From contig NZ_FREV01000003.1 in assembly GCF_900143545.1 (NCBI RefSeq), forward strand, positions 62,001 through 126,000: 64,000 bases of DNA. The letters are read 5' to 3'. Below, piece after piece: positions 20,136 to 29,207 of this stretch. Each line of letters begins with the position of its first letter. Within the stretch, counting starts at the first letter, position 1. The notes under the pieces were generated by a model. The model saw only the letters and a list, made by a program, of their open reading frames with translations, did not search any database and was not told where the DNA came from. A program made the translations under genes and the position numbers. The stretch comes from Loktanella sp. Alg231-35. Its GTDB lineage: Bacteria > Pseudomonadota > Alphaproteobacteria > Rhodobacterales > Rhodobacteraceae.

Positions 20136-21146
20136 ATGCAAGCGCCATTTTCGACCCTAGCCACCTTTCGTGACACACTTGCCAAGGCCCCCGGACCCGA
20201 CAAGACCGCCCTTGCGGGCGCGCAGGACCGCAACGGACAACTGACCAAACCCCCCGGCGCGCTGGGCCGTCTAGAGGATCTGGCGATCTGGTACGCAGGT
20301 TGGCGCGGGACAGCGCAGCCCCAGATCAACGCCCCACAGGTGATCATCTTTGCAGGCAACCATGGGGTCTGTGCGCAGGGTGTGTCGGCCTTCCCGCCAG
20401 AGGTCACCGTGCAGATGGTCGCCAACTTTGAACACGGCGGAGCGGCGATCAATCAGCTGTCCAAAGCATTCGGTGCCAAGATGGATGTCTACCCGCTGTC
20501 ACTGGAAACGCCGACCGCTGATTTCACGACGGCGCCCGCAATGACCGAGGCCGAGGTTGTGGACGCCCTGCAAACCGGCTGGAACGCCGTCGACCCCAAC
20601 GCCGACCTTCTGGTGACGGGTGAGATGGGGATCGGCAATACCACAGCCGCCGCAGCCGTGGCTGCTGCTGTTCTGGGCGGCGATGCTGCCACCTGGACCG
20701 GACGTGGGACCGGTGTGGATGATGACGGGCTAGAGCGGAAAACTGATGTAGTGGCCAAAGGCCTCGCGCTGCATGCCACCGATGATCCGCTCGAGGCGCT
20801 GCGCTGTCTTGGCGGGCGAGAGTTGGCCGCGATGGCCGGTGCGATTGCCGCCGCACGGCACCACCGCATTCCGGTGATTTTGGATGGCTTTATCTGTTCC
20901 GCCGCTGCTGCGGTGCTGGCAAGAACCGTAGACGGTGCGCTGGACCATACTGTGGCCGGGCACCTTAGTGCCGAGGGCGCGCACCAACGCCTGCTGACAG
21001 CGATTGGCAAAGATCCGTTGTTAAGCCTTGGTTTGCGCCTTGGCGAAGGTTCGGGTGCGGCACTGGCCATAGGTGTGCTTAAAGGTGCAATTGCCTGCCA
21101 TTCCGGCATGGCGACCTTCGCAGAAGCAGGCGTCAGCGACGGCTAG
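20136..21146 (+). CDS. cobT: Nicotinate-nucleotide--dimethylbenzimidazole phosphoribosyltransferase
   Basis: Makes alpha-ribazole phosphate by activating the lower-ligand base of cobalamin. The 336-residue protein carries [13 protein letters not shown] near residue 40, FAGNHGV, the [13 protein letters not shown] motif and the C-terminal LGEGSGAAL with the catalytic Glu. GAGG at 20127-20130 supports the ATG at 20136; a much longer frame extends back antisense to cobS and is not the real start. With cobS it gives both halves of lower-ligand attachment. The 3' end overlaps the antiporter gene by four bases tail-to-tail. Confidence 0.95.
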   Translation: MQAPFSTLATFRDTLAKAPGPDKTALAGAQDRNGQLTKPPGALGRLEDLAIWYAGWRGTAQPQINAPQVIIFAGNHGVCAQGVSAFPPEVTVQMVANFEHGGAAINQLSKAFGAKMDVYPLSLETPTADFTTAPAMTEAEVVDALQTGWNAVDPNADLLVTGEMGIGNTTAAAAVAAAVLGGDAATWTGRGTGVDDDGLERKTDVVAKGLALHATDDPLEALRCLGGRELAAMAGAIAAARHHRIPVILDGFICSAAAAVLARTVDGALDHTVAGHLSAEGAHQRLLTAIGKDPLLSLGLRLGEGSGAALAIGVLKGAIACHSGMATFAEAGVSDG

Positions 21147-23026
21147 TCTTTCTGCGACTTCGTTTCATTGGCCTGCTGGCGGGCGGATAGCTCCATCTCC
21201 AAGGCGCTATTAAGAGCGCGCGCGCGCTCGACGTATTCGGGCACCGCGCTCATCGGGACGCCGGGTTTCCACAGCTCGGCCAATTCGCGCAGCGCCATCC
21301 GGTCATGATGGTAGAATGCTGTTTCAATCTCGGCGGCCTCATATTCACTCAGGCCAAGGTTTTCCAACGCGTAGCGGCCCGCACGCAGCGAGCTGTCAAA
21401 CATCTCGCGGACGATATCATTGGCCCCGGCGTCATAAAGTTCGTGCACATGCACCCGGTCGCGGGCGCGGGCGATGATATGCAGGCTAGGGCGGGCCTTG
21501 CGGGCATAGCGTACAACCTTAACCGCTGCGGGTTTGTCATCAATCGCTACGACCAGAACCTGCGCATCCTCCAGCCCCGCAGCATTCAGCAGATCAGGCC
21601 GGGTGGGATCACCAAAGAAGCCGCGAAAGCCGAACTTGCGCATCATCTGTACGGTGGCAAGGTTGTTATCAACAACAACCGTGTCAAAGCCCGCGCTCTG
21701 GACCAAACGGTTGACGATCTGTCCAAAACGGCCAATGCCCGCAATGATCACCGTCCCTTGTTCGTCCACTTCGTCATGTTCTTCGTCTTCGGTGACATGC
21801 ATCCGGCGGCTGAGGATATCGTAGATGATGAACAAAAGTGGCGTGATCAACATCGAAAGGGCGATGATCAGTAGCAGGCGACCACCCAACCCATCGCTCA
21901 ACACCCCTTGTTGCAGTGAGAAGGACACAAGCACAAAGCCAAATTCACCAGCTTGGGCAAGGCCAAGGGTAAAAAGCCAGCGATCCTTGCCGCGCAGTCG
22001 AAACAGCAGGGCAAGCCCGTATAGGATCAGCCCTTTGATCACGATCATACCGACGGCGATGCTGACAATGAAAATGGGACTGGCAAACAGCAGATCAAAA
22101 TCGATACCCGCGCCAACGGTGATGAAAAACAGACCCAACAGCAGCCCTTTGAACGGCTCCAGATCGCTTTCCAGTTCATGCCGGAATTCTGAGTTGGCAA
22201 GCACCACACCCGCCAGAAACGTTCCCAGCGCTGGGGAAAGTCCCACAAGCCCCATCAGCACGGCAGTGGCCACAACCATCAACAGGGCAAGAGCGGTATA
22301 CATCTCGCGCAGCCGTGCATGGTGGATGTAACGGAACACCGGACGAGTTAGGAAAACCCCTGCCAGAATGACAACGGCAACGGCGCCCAATGTGACCAGC
22401 GTGACGCCCCAACCGGGCAGGCCTTCAACAAGGCTAAGGGCGGCATGATTCGCTTGTTCATGTTCGACCGCCGGAAGCGAAAGCGATCCATCAGGCTCGG
22501 CCTGCATCAGGACGGGCACCGCCAGCAGCGGTAGAAAGGCCAGCATTGGGATGACGGCAATATCCTGTGTGAGAAGTACTGAAAACGTGGCGCGCCCACC
22601 GCCGGTTTGCATCAACCCCTTTTCGGTCAGGGTCTGCAGCACGATCGCGGTTGAGGACAGCGCAAAGATCATCCCGATCGCAATGGATGTATTAAGCGGA
22701 TAACCCATCGCAAAGGCGCCACCTGAAATGGCAAGCATTGTCAAACCGATCTGCAAGCCGCCCATGCCGATCAAACGTTGACGCATGTTCCATAGGGCAC
22801 GCGGCTCAAGCTCTAACCCGATGAGGAACAGCATCATGACAACGCCGAATTCGGCAAAATGCTGTAGGTCCTTGGTTTCCGACCCCACCAACCCCGTCAG
22901 TGGCCCGATCACAATTCCGGCCAGCAAATAACCGAGCACCGACCCAAGCCCCAGACGTGCCGCCAGTGGCACGGCAATCACTGCCGCCCCAAGATAGATC
23001 GTGGCTTGAAAAAGGAAGGTCTCCAT
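21143..23026 (-). CDS. Kef-type monovalent cation:proton antiporter (CPA2) with RCK domain
   Basis: A 627-residue protein with about 12 membrane helices (residues 1-390), including the CPA2 features [10 protein letters not shown] and [13 protein letters not shown], followed by a cytoplasmic TrkA-N/RCK domain starting at about 420 ([16 protein letters not shown], a Rossmann nucleotide-binding motif). This is the KefB/KefC layout of glutathione-gated K+/H+ antiporters. The N-terminal half also carries an unusual charged loop near residues 185-200 (EHEQANH). No KefF/KefG-like ancillary gene is adjacent. Gating by glutathione adducts is plausible but not shown. Confidence 0.9.
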   Translation of the reverse strand: METFLFQATIYLGAAVIAVPLAARLGLGSVLGYLLAGIVIGPLTGLVGSETKDLQHFAEFGVVMMLFLIGLELEPRALWNMRQRLIGMGGLQIGLTMLAISGGAFAMGYPLNTSIAIGMIFALSSTAIVLQTLTEKGLMQTGGGRATFSVLLTQDIAVIPMLAFLPLLAVPVLMQAEPDGSLSLPAVEHEQANHAALSLVEGLPGWGVTLVTLGAVAVVILAGVFLTRPVFRYIHHARLREMYTALALLMVVATAVLMGLVGLSPALGTFLAGVVLANSEFRHELESDLEPFKGLLLGLFFITVGAGIDFDLLFASPIFIVSIAVGMIVIKGLILYGLALLFRLRGKDRWLFTLGLAQAGEFGFVLVSFSLQQGVLSDGLGGRLLLIIALSMLITPLLFIIYDILSRRMHVTEDEEHDEVDEQGTVIIAGIGRFGQIVNRLVQSAGFDTVVVDNNLATVQMMRKFGFRGFFGDPTRPDLLNAAGLEDAQVLVVAIDDKPAAVKVVRYARKARPSLHIIARARDRVHVHELYDAGANDIVREMFDSSLRAGRYALENLGLSEYEAAEIETAFYHHDRMALRELAELWKPGVPMSAVPEYVERARALNSALEMELSARQQANETKSQKD

Positions 23027-23147
23027 AGGTGCCTGTATGCCTGTCTATGCTTTAATTTTTCTCAAATACCTCGGCCTCAGTGTACCGGGTCTCGGTCGAC
23101 TTGAAAGAGGCGATGCAATCTCGGGCGATCTGTCGCTTGGTCCGTCG

Positions 23148-23606
23148 TTACACGGGCAAAGGGGCGTCTGATTTCACCCGTTCCATCACGATCTGGCTTT
23201 GCACACGGCTGACAGCAGGGTGCGGCAACAGCACCTGCTGCACCAGCAAGTTGAGGGCTGTCAGGTCCGCACAATAGATGCGTAGCAAGTAATCGGCATC
23301 ACCGGTCAAGGTCCACGCGCCGACAATCTCGGCCCGCGTCTTGGTAAGTCGCACAAAATCGCGGGCGTTTTGTTCGGTATGGGTCGCCATCACGATCTGG
23401 ATAAAGGCCTGTACGGTCAACCCGACCTTTTCAGGGTCCAGATAGGCCCGATATCCCGCGATGATCCCATCGCTTTCCAACCGCTGCTTGCGCCGTCCTG
23501 CCTGCGAGGCAGACATGTTAAGCGCATCGCCAAGGTCCTGTGCCGTCAGAGTGGAATCGCGTTGAAGCGCTGCGAGAAGTTGAAGATCTCCGGGGTCGAG
23601 TTGCAT
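23148..23606 (-). CDS. Lrp/AsnC-family transcriptional regulator
   Basis: A 152-residue regulator with an N-terminal helix-turn-helix (about 10-55: LQLLAALQRDSTLTAQDLG, MSASQAGRRKQRLE) and a C-terminal RAM ligand-binding domain. The ATG at 23606 follows AGGAAA by six bases; longer in-frame starts run into the hppD promoter region. It is divergent from hppD, an arrangement seen in related bacteria where the Lrp protein senses an aromatic amino acid or its product. Control of hppD is therefore likely but inferred from position only. Confidence 0.92.
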   Translation of the reverse strand: MQLDPGDLQLLAALQRDSTLTAQDLGDALNMSASQAGRRKQRLESDGIIAGYRAYLDPEKVGLTVQAFIQIVMATHTEQNARDFVRLTKTRAEIVGAWTLTGDADYLLRIYCADLTALNLLVQQVLLPHPAVSRVQSQIVMERVKSDAPLPV

Positions 23607-23634
23607 GCGGGTTTCCTGCACGTATTGTGATTCA

Positions 23635-23653
23635 TGCGCGAATTTCACGCGCA
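23635..23653. promoter_or_regulatory. Candidate operator between the Lrp gene and hppD
   Basis: Interrupted palindrome TGCGCG-aatttca-CGCGCA with an AT-rich centre, located 29 bases upstream of the Lrp-family start and about 85 bases upstream of hppD. The size and symmetry suit an Lrp dimer, and the position allows control of both genes. No experimental consensus was used. Confidence 0.4.
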
Positions 23654-23736
23654 GATTTAGGTAAACATCATCCATATTGCCTGAAAATGTCAACTTCGTG
23701 CAGCTACAATCGTGCAAATCAAATAGGAGATGACCC

Positions 23737-24831
23737 ATGGGACCTTTCCCTCACGACGCCCCCAAAGCCACAATCACAGACGCCAACCCCGCTGGCACCG
23801 ACGGGTTTGAGTTTGTGGAATTCACCCATCCCGAGCCTGAAACCCTGCGCGAGCTCTTTGGCAAAATGGGTTATGCCCATACCGCCACACATAAATCCAA
23901 AGACATTGAGCTTTGGCAGCAAGGTGACATCACTTACGTGATCAACAATGAACCCGGCAGCCATGCGCGCGATTTCGTCGAAGAACACGGCCCCTGTGCT
24001 CCCTCGATGGGTTGGCGCGTCGTTGATGCCCAGCACGCCTTTGATCATGCAGTCAGCAAAGGTGCGACACCTTACGAGGGTGACGGCAAAACCATGGATG
24101 TGCCTGCTATCGTGGGCATTGGCGGCAGCCTGATCTATTTCATCGATCAGTATTACGAGGCCAACCCCTACAACGATGAATTCAACTGGGTATCTGATGC
24201 ACATCCTGCAGGTGTCGGCTTCCACTACCTCGATCATCTCACCCATAACGTCCACAAGGGCAACATGGACGTGTGGTTCAAGTTCTATGGCGACCTGTTT
24301 GGCTTCAAGGAAATCCGCTTTTTCGATATTGAAGGCAAGTTTACCGGCCTGCTATCCCGCGCGCTGACCTCACCCTGCGGGCGTATCCGTATCCCGATCA
24401 ACGAGGACCGGGGCGAAACCGGGCAGATCGTGGAATACCTTAAGCGTTACAATGGCGAAGGCATCCAGCATATCGCGGTGGGCGCTCAAGATCTGTATGA
24501 GGCGACCGATGAGATCGCCGAACGTGGCATCAAATTCATGCCAAAACCGCCGAGTTCCTATTACGACCTCAGCTATGACCGCGTGGTCGGCCATGATGAA
24601 CCCAAAGACCGGATGATGAAGCACGGCATCCTGATCGATGGCGAAGGCGTTGTGGACGGCGGAGAAACCCGCATTCTGCTGCAAATCTTCTCCAAGACAG
24701 TGATCGGCCCGATCTTCTTTGAGTTTATTCAGCGCAAAGGCGACGACGGCTTTGGCGAGGGGAATTTCAAGGCGCTGTTCGAGAGCATCGAGGCGGATCA
24801 GATCGATCGCGGTGTTTTGAAGGCCAGCTAA
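23737..24831 (+). CDS. hppD: 4-Hydroxyphenylpyruvate dioxygenase
   Basis: Non-haem iron enzyme converting 4-hydroxyphenylpyruvate to homogentisate in tyrosine breakdown. The 364-residue protein has two VOC-fold halves. The iron ligands are visible as His in FHYLDHLTHNV, His in GIQHIAVG and Glu in the C-terminal GPIFFEFIQRKG. AGGAGA seven bases upstream fixes the ATG at 23737. No homogentisate dioxygenase is adjacent, so the rest of the pathway must lie elsewhere. Confidence 0.95.
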   Translation: MGPFPHDAPKATITDANPAGTDGFEFVEFTHPEPETLRELFGKMGYAHTATHKSKDIELWQQGDITYVINNEPGSHARDFVEEHGPCAPSMGWRVVDAQHAFDHAVSKGATPYEGDGKTMDVPAIVGIGGSLIYFIDQYYEANPYNDEFNWVSDAHPAGVGFHYLDHLTHNVHKGNMDVWFKFYGDLFGFKEIRFFDIEGKFTGLLSRALTSPCGRIRIPINEDRGETGQIVEYLKRYNGEGIQHIAVGAQDLYEATDEIAERGIKFMPKPPSSYYDLSYDRVVGHDEPKDRMMKHGILIDGEGVVDGGETRILLQIFSKTVIGPIFFEFIQRKGDDGFGEGNFKALFESIEADQIDRGVLKAS

Positions 24832-24874
24832 CAGCCACGCATCGATGCGGCGTTCGTTGCGAACGCCGCCAATC

Positions 24875-27637
24875 TTATCCGCTAGGCAGTTCGATCGCGT
24901 AAGTGCGCCCGCGTTTGACATAGTTCAACGCGGTGTCGCCAATGGCTGTCACCTGACCACCATCCAGCGCACTGCCAACTTCAACCCGGACATAGCGCCC
25001 ATTGCTAAGCCGCACCAAGGCGCGTCGTGCGTTTGGCCGCCCGTACACACCAATCAGATTAATCTCGCGCAGGCGGATGACGTCCTCTTGCGTGGCCGCG
25101 CGGGCAACGCCACCGGGGACAGGCGCATAGTTCTGTGGGGCTACAGTTGCAGCGACCGCCGGGGCGGGTGTGGCGGCGGCTGAGGGGGTGACCGACCGGG
25201 CACGTGCCGAGGCGACAACCGTGTCAAAACCACCGGGCCGACGATTGGGGCGGACGGATTGGGCAATGGCCAGCGATGTGCTGTTGTCAAAGCGCAGCGT
25301 TGCTGCCTCGGCCTCGATCCCGGCAATGATGGCAGTGATATCAGGCGTGGCGGGGTCGTTGGGCGGAGCCAGCCCGTTGGGGCGCAACTGAGGGCGCGGA
25401 TCATCCTGAGCTACGACCGTTTCGCTTAGCTCAACAGCACCGCTGTTTTGCAGTTCCAGACCAGCAAGGCCGACGCTACCTGGTGTGCGCGTTTCTTCGC
25501 GTGCAGCGGGCTGCAGCGCGGGATCTTCTGTTGTTGCGATGTCAGTGTCATCGGCGGGCACGTCTTCGGGCGCGGGCAACGCCGCATCCGCAGGGCGCAA
25601 AGGCGGGATATTGGACGGCGACCCGGCGATGATGACAACGCCTTCGGGGGCAGGGGCCAATAGCGCCATGCGGTCCAGGTCCGCTTGGGTCAGTTCCGGG
25701 CGCAGCGTGATGGTAAGGTCCGGCAGGCCTGCGATCACGACTGCCCCTTCTGGGGTCACGGTGCCCTCGGGTGTGGCTAGGATAAAGCCGTTCTCATCAC
25801 GTGCAAAAACGGCTTCTGCTGGTGGTGGATCTGCTGGGGCAAGAAAGCTGAGGTCAGTGTCGAGGTTGTCGGTCGCAGGCAGTGCAGGCTGTGCGACCCG
25901 GTTCGGCGCAAGCGTGCCCGCAGGTGTGGTAAAGTCAAACGGGATCACCCCGGACGGCACGTCGAAAAACCGCGGCGCGCGCTGCCAAACACCAGTCGCT
26001 GCATAGATATCTGCGGCCTCATCCGGGCTCAGAACCTGACCTGTTGGCAGTGGTGCGGGGGTGACTTCGGCTGTTTGTTCGGTGGGCGGTTCAGGCTGGG
26101 GCTGTACCGGCAACGGCAGGGGGTCGGCTGCGGCGGTCAAAAGCGGCGCAGGCGTCTTAGTGGCAGAAAACCCATCAATCGTTGTGAATGCTGGCAACGG
26201 GGCATCTTCGAAGGCGTTTAGACCAAATTCGCCGATCGTGACATCGGGCACAGTTGGGGGCACGTCAGGCAATTCGGGCGTTGCGGCGACAATTGTTTCG
26301 GGCTCAACCGGTGCGGGTGCGATCTCAACGGGGGTTGGCGCGACAATCTCTGCCGGAGCGGCCGCAGTTTGGGGTGCCGGGGCGGTGTCCGTAGCGCCCA
26401 TCTGCGACCAGATCAGCCCGCCAAGCAAGAGCGCCGCAGCCCCAATGCCCGCGGCAATCAACGGTGTGCGGTTGTCGCCTGTGGTACCGGGGTTGCTTGT
26501 TCTGTTGGCGGCAGGGGCGGCGGCGGCAAGCTGCGGTTTTGCAACTGTGGCTTTGCCCGTTGGTGCAACCAAAGGCGCCTTGGCCTTTTTGGTCGGCGAT
26601 TGATGTACTTCAGGAATGACACTGTCGAGCAAAGCGATCTCGGCTAGCACGGGATTGATCGGCACAAGTGGCTTTGCAGGTTCGGCAGATGCGGGGGCTT
26701 GCACGACGGGCAGGTAGTGTTCGGCTGGAACAGCATCGACCCAAATCTGCTGCTTGGGAGGACTTTCCTCTTGCACATCATCCGGTTCCGGCGTTGGCAC
26801 CTCAGCAACCTCAGCAACCTCAGCAACCTCAGCAACCTCAGCAACCTCAGCAACCTCAGCAACCTCAGCAACCTCAGCAACCTCAGCAACCTCAGCAACC
26901 TCAGCAACCTCAGCAACCTCAGCAACCTCAGCAACCTCAGCAACCTCAGCAACCTCAGCAACCTCAGCAACCGTCTCCGGTTCTTCGTTAGACGCGGGCG
27001 CTTCCTGCGGCGAAAGCAAGGTCGCAAGATCGTCGCGGTAGGCTTCTTGCTGTACCTCTTCGGGCAGGTCAAAAACCAGCAGGCGCGACTTGATCCGTGT
27101 GCCCACGATCATGACGGGCAGGTCTTCGCGTTTTGCCTCAACGTCCGGCCCCAGAACTTCGGCCATCATAGAGGTCGGACCAAAGAACACTTCTTTCTGA
27201 AAGGTGAAGGGTTCAGGCACAGCGACGAAAGCTACAGGTTTAAACCCATGGGCGGCAGCAAAGGCCTCGGCCTCTTGCAAGGTTTCCTTGGCGACAGCGG
27301 CAATATGGGTGCGGCCACCAAAGCGCTCTACATCGATGACCAATTCATCAAGGTGATAGGGGGTACTGCCATCCAATTCGGTCGCGATATCAGCGTCCGT
27401 CGTCTGGGTGCTGTCGATGGCCACGTATTTGATCTGATCCAGCGGGATGATCAGTTTGGTGCGCAGCCCGTCGGGGGCCAGCGCCTCGGCTTTCTCGCGC
27501 AGAACGGTAAGATCGGCATCCAGGGTTTCACTGGCAACATCTACACGCCCAATGCGCCGCCAACCGCGCGACACGCGGTGCAGCAGCTCTATTCCCTCAA
27601 AGGAAAGCGATAGCGCAAAATTGCTGATCATCCGCAC
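24875..27637 (-). CDS. Large membrane protein with GspL/PilM-like N-terminus and PilP/GspC-like C-terminus
   Basis: A 920-residue protein I cannot assign to a characterised family. Residues 1-200 (ELLHRVSRGWRRIGRV, IKYVAIDSTQTTDADIATELDG) have the flavour of the cytoplasmic actin-like domain of GspL/PilM. Residues 223-279 are 19 tandem Val-Ala-Glu units. One membrane helix follows at about 393-412 (IAAGIGAAALLLGGLIW). The periplasmic part is Pro/Ala-rich up to a compact C-terminal domain (about 845-920) with INLIGVYG, ALVRLSNGRYVRVEVG and DGGQVTAIG, the pattern of PilP/GspC homology regions. That would combine a cytoplasmic and a periplasmic secretion-machine module in one chain. Related Roseobacter proteins are sometimes annotated as translation initiation factor 2, which the sequence does not support. 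It stands alone, with no secretion genes nearby. Confidence 0.65.
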   Translation of the reverse strand: MRMISNFALSLSFEGIELLHRVSRGWRRIGRVDVASETLDADLTVLREKAEALAPDGLRTKLIIPLDQIKYVAIDSTQTTDADIATELDGSTPYHLDELVIDVERFGGRTHIAAVAKETLQEAEAFAAAHGFKPVAFVAVPEPFTFQKEVFFGPTSMMAEVLGPDVEAKREDLPVMIVGTRIKSRLLVFDLPEEVQQEAYRDDLATLLSPQEAPASNEEPETVAEVAEVAEVAEVAEVAEVAEVAEVAEVAEVAEVAEVAEVAEVAEVAEVAEVAEVAEVPTPEPDDVQEESPPKQQIWVDAVPAEHYLPVVQAPASAEPAKPLVPINPVLAEIALLDSVIPEVHQSPTKKAKAPLVAPTGKATVAKPQLAAAAPAANRTSNPGTTGDNRTPLIAAGIGAAALLLGGLIWSQMGATDTAPAPQTAAAPAEIVAPTPVEIAPAPVEPETIVAATPELPDVPPTVPDVTIGEFGLNAFEDAPLPAFTTIDGFSATKTPAPLLTAAADPLPLPVQPQPEPPTEQTAEVTPAPLPTGQVLSPDEAADIYAATGVWQRAPRFFDVPSGVIPFDFTTPAGTLAPNRVAQPALPATDNLDTDLSFLAPADPPPAEAVFARDENGFILATPEGTVTPEGAVVIAGLPDLTITLRPELTQADLDRMALLAPAPEGVVIIAGSPSNIPPLRPADAALPAPEDVPADDTDIATTEDPALQPAAREETRTPGSVGLAGLELQNSGAVELSETVVAQDDPRPQLRPNGLAPPNDPATPDITAIIAGIEAEAATLRFDNSTSLAIAQSVRPNRRPGGFDTVVASARARSVTPSAAATPAPAVAATVAPQNYAPVPGGVARAATQEDVIRLREINLIGVYGRPNARRALVRLSNGRYVRVEVGSALDGGQVTAIGDTALNYVKRGRTYAIELPSG
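26801..26971. repeat. Tandem 9-bp repeat, 19 perfect copies
   Basis: The unit CTCAGCAAC is repeated 19 times without a mismatch over 171 bp, inside the 920-residue gene, where the minus strand reads Val-Ala-Glu. Because the unit is a multiple of three, copy-number change alters spacer length without a frameshift. Perfect identity at the DNA level indicates recent expansion or ongoing slippage. Confidence 0.97.
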
Positions 27638-27700
27638 GCTCTAGCATGTTGGTTCCACAGGCAAAACGCGTTTTGCCCCCACGCGCGAACCCTACAGCAC

Positions 27701-27733
27701 AAAGCCGCCGACGCCAAGGGCGCCGGCGGCTTT
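27701..27733. terminator. Hairpin between metY and the 920-residue protein gene
   Basis: Long GC-rich inverted repeat AAAGCCGCCGaCGCC / GGCGcCGGCGGCTTT, located 21 bases after the metY stop codon. The run of T after the stem is short, so termination may be partial. A smaller palindrome (CAAAACGCGTTTTG) lies to its left. Confidence 0.7.
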
Positions 27734-27753
27734 GCAATGTCACGGGTTTGACA

Positions 27754-29046
27754 TCAGGCCGTGGCTTTGGCCAAGGCTTGATCCAGATCGGCGATGATGT
27801 CGTCTGCATCCTCGGTTCCGATAGACAGGCGCACGATGCCGGGGCCCGCACCTGCGGCTTCTTGCTGTTCGGCTGTCAACTGGCGGTGCGTGGTCGACGC
27901 AGAGTGGATGATCAAGCTGCGCGTATCCCCAAGGTTAGCCACATGGCTAAATATCTCTAGGCTATCGACCAGCTTGACGCAGGCGTCATAGCCGCCCTTT
28001 ACCGCCACCGTGAACAAAGCGCCCGCACCCTTGGGGCAGATCTTTGGCACAAGGTGAGAATAGGGCGAGCTTTCCAGGCCTGCATAAGTCACGTAGTCCG
28101 TGCGTGGATCATCTTCGAGCCATTTGGCAACTTTTACTGCGTTTTCCACATGGCGGTCCATGCGCAGTGACAGGGTTTCGATCCCCATCAACGTGTAATG
28201 CGCCGCTTGTGGGTTCATTGTCATGCCAAGATCACGCAGGCCGATGGCGATGCCGTGGAAGGTGAATGCCAACGGGCCGAAGGTCTCGGCGAACTTGAGG
28301 CCGTGATAGGCCTGCTCTGGCTCGCCCAGGGATGGGAACTTGTCGTTGGCCGTCCAGTCGAACTTGCCGCTGTCGACGACGCAACCGCCTGTCACCGTGC
28401 CATTGCCGGTCAGATATTTCGTTGTCGAATGCACCACCAAAGTTGCCCCATGCTCAATTGGGCGACACAGGTATGGGGTGGCAGATGTGTTGTCCACGAT
28501 CAGTGGAATACCCGCCTTGTCCGAGATGGCAGAAATCGCATCAAGGTCGGTGATATGTCCGCCGGGGTTGGCGATGGCTTCGCAAAAGACGGCGCGGGTG
28601 TCGTCGTCAATGGCTGCCGCAACAGCAGCGTGGTCGTCAAAATCCACGAATTTTGCAGACCAGCCGAAGCGTTTGATCGTCTGGCTGAATTGCGTGACCG
28701 TACCACCATAAAGGCGGCTGGACGCGATGATATTGCGCCCCGGCTGCATCAACGGAAAGAGCGCCATAATCTGGGCCGCATGACCGGAAGAGCAGCAGAC
28801 ACCGCCAACACCGCCCTCAAGTGTCGCGATGCGTTCCTGCAAGGCGGCCACGGTGGGGTTGGTCAGACGCGAATAGATATAGCCCACTTCTTGCAGGTTG
28901 AACAAAGCGGCTGCATGTTCGGCGTCGCGGAACACATAGGCGGTAGTCTGATAGATCGGCACCTGTCGCGCGCCGGTTGCCGGATCGGGGCGGGCGCCTG
29001 CGTGGATCTGCAATGTATCAAAGCCGTAGGTTGGGCCATCAGTCAT
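27754..29046 (-). CDS. metY: O-acetylhomoserine sulfhydrylase (aminocarboxypropyltransferase)
   Basis: PLP-dependent cytoplasmic enzyme that makes homocysteine from O-acetylhomoserine and sulfide, the direct-sulfhydrylation route to methionine. The 430-residue protein starts with the family pattern FDTLQIHAGARPDPATGARQVP, has SRLTNPTVAALQERIATLEGG, and the PLP lysine lies in HSTTKYLTGNG. Length matches MetY rather than the shorter MetZ/MetB enzymes. A long reading frame on the opposite strand through this gene is a shadow. I see no convincing SAM riboswitch in the 160-bp upstream region. Confidence 0.95.
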   Translation of the reverse strand: MTDGPTYGFDTLQIHAGARPDPATGARQVPIYQTTAYVFRDAEHAAALFNLQEVGYIYSRLTNPTVAALQERIATLEGGVGGVCCSSGHAAQIMALFPLMQPGRNIIASSRLYGGTVTQFSQTIKRFGWSAKFVDFDDHAAVAAAIDDDTRAVFCEAIANPGGHITDLDAISAISDKAGIPLIVDNTSATPYLCRPIEHGATLVVHSTTKYLTGNGTVTGGCVVDSGKFDWTANDKFPSLGEPEQAYHGLKFAETFGPLAFTFHGIAIGLRDLGMTMNPQAAHYTLMGIETLSLRMDRHVENAVKVAKWLEDDPRTDYVTYAGLESSPYSHLVPKICPKGAGALFTVAVKGGYDACVKLVDSLEIFSHVANLGDTRSLIIHSASTTHRQLTAEQQEAAGAGPGIVRLSIGTEDADDIIADLDQALAKATA

Positions 29047-29207
29047 CTGTCGTCTCCCTTAAGAATGTTGCCGCATGGTGTAGGCGCAAACGGGCGGGCA
29101 CTCAACGCCCCGCGTGATCTAAGGACGATTGCGTTGTTTGATGAAGGGATCGGGCGGTCCCTGTTTCGGATCGTGGCGCGGGGCAGCAAGCCCATTCGGA
29201 CCCGATC

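Noticed and set aside
26801..26971. The tandem 9-bp array considered as a CRISPR or mobile repeat
   Set aside because: Units are adjacent with no unique spacers and the array is in frame inside a gene, so it is a coding microsatellite-type repeat.
29047..29207. SAM-responsive riboswitch upstream of metY
   Set aside because: GC-rich stems are present, but I could not match the conserved core of SAM-II or related aptamers.
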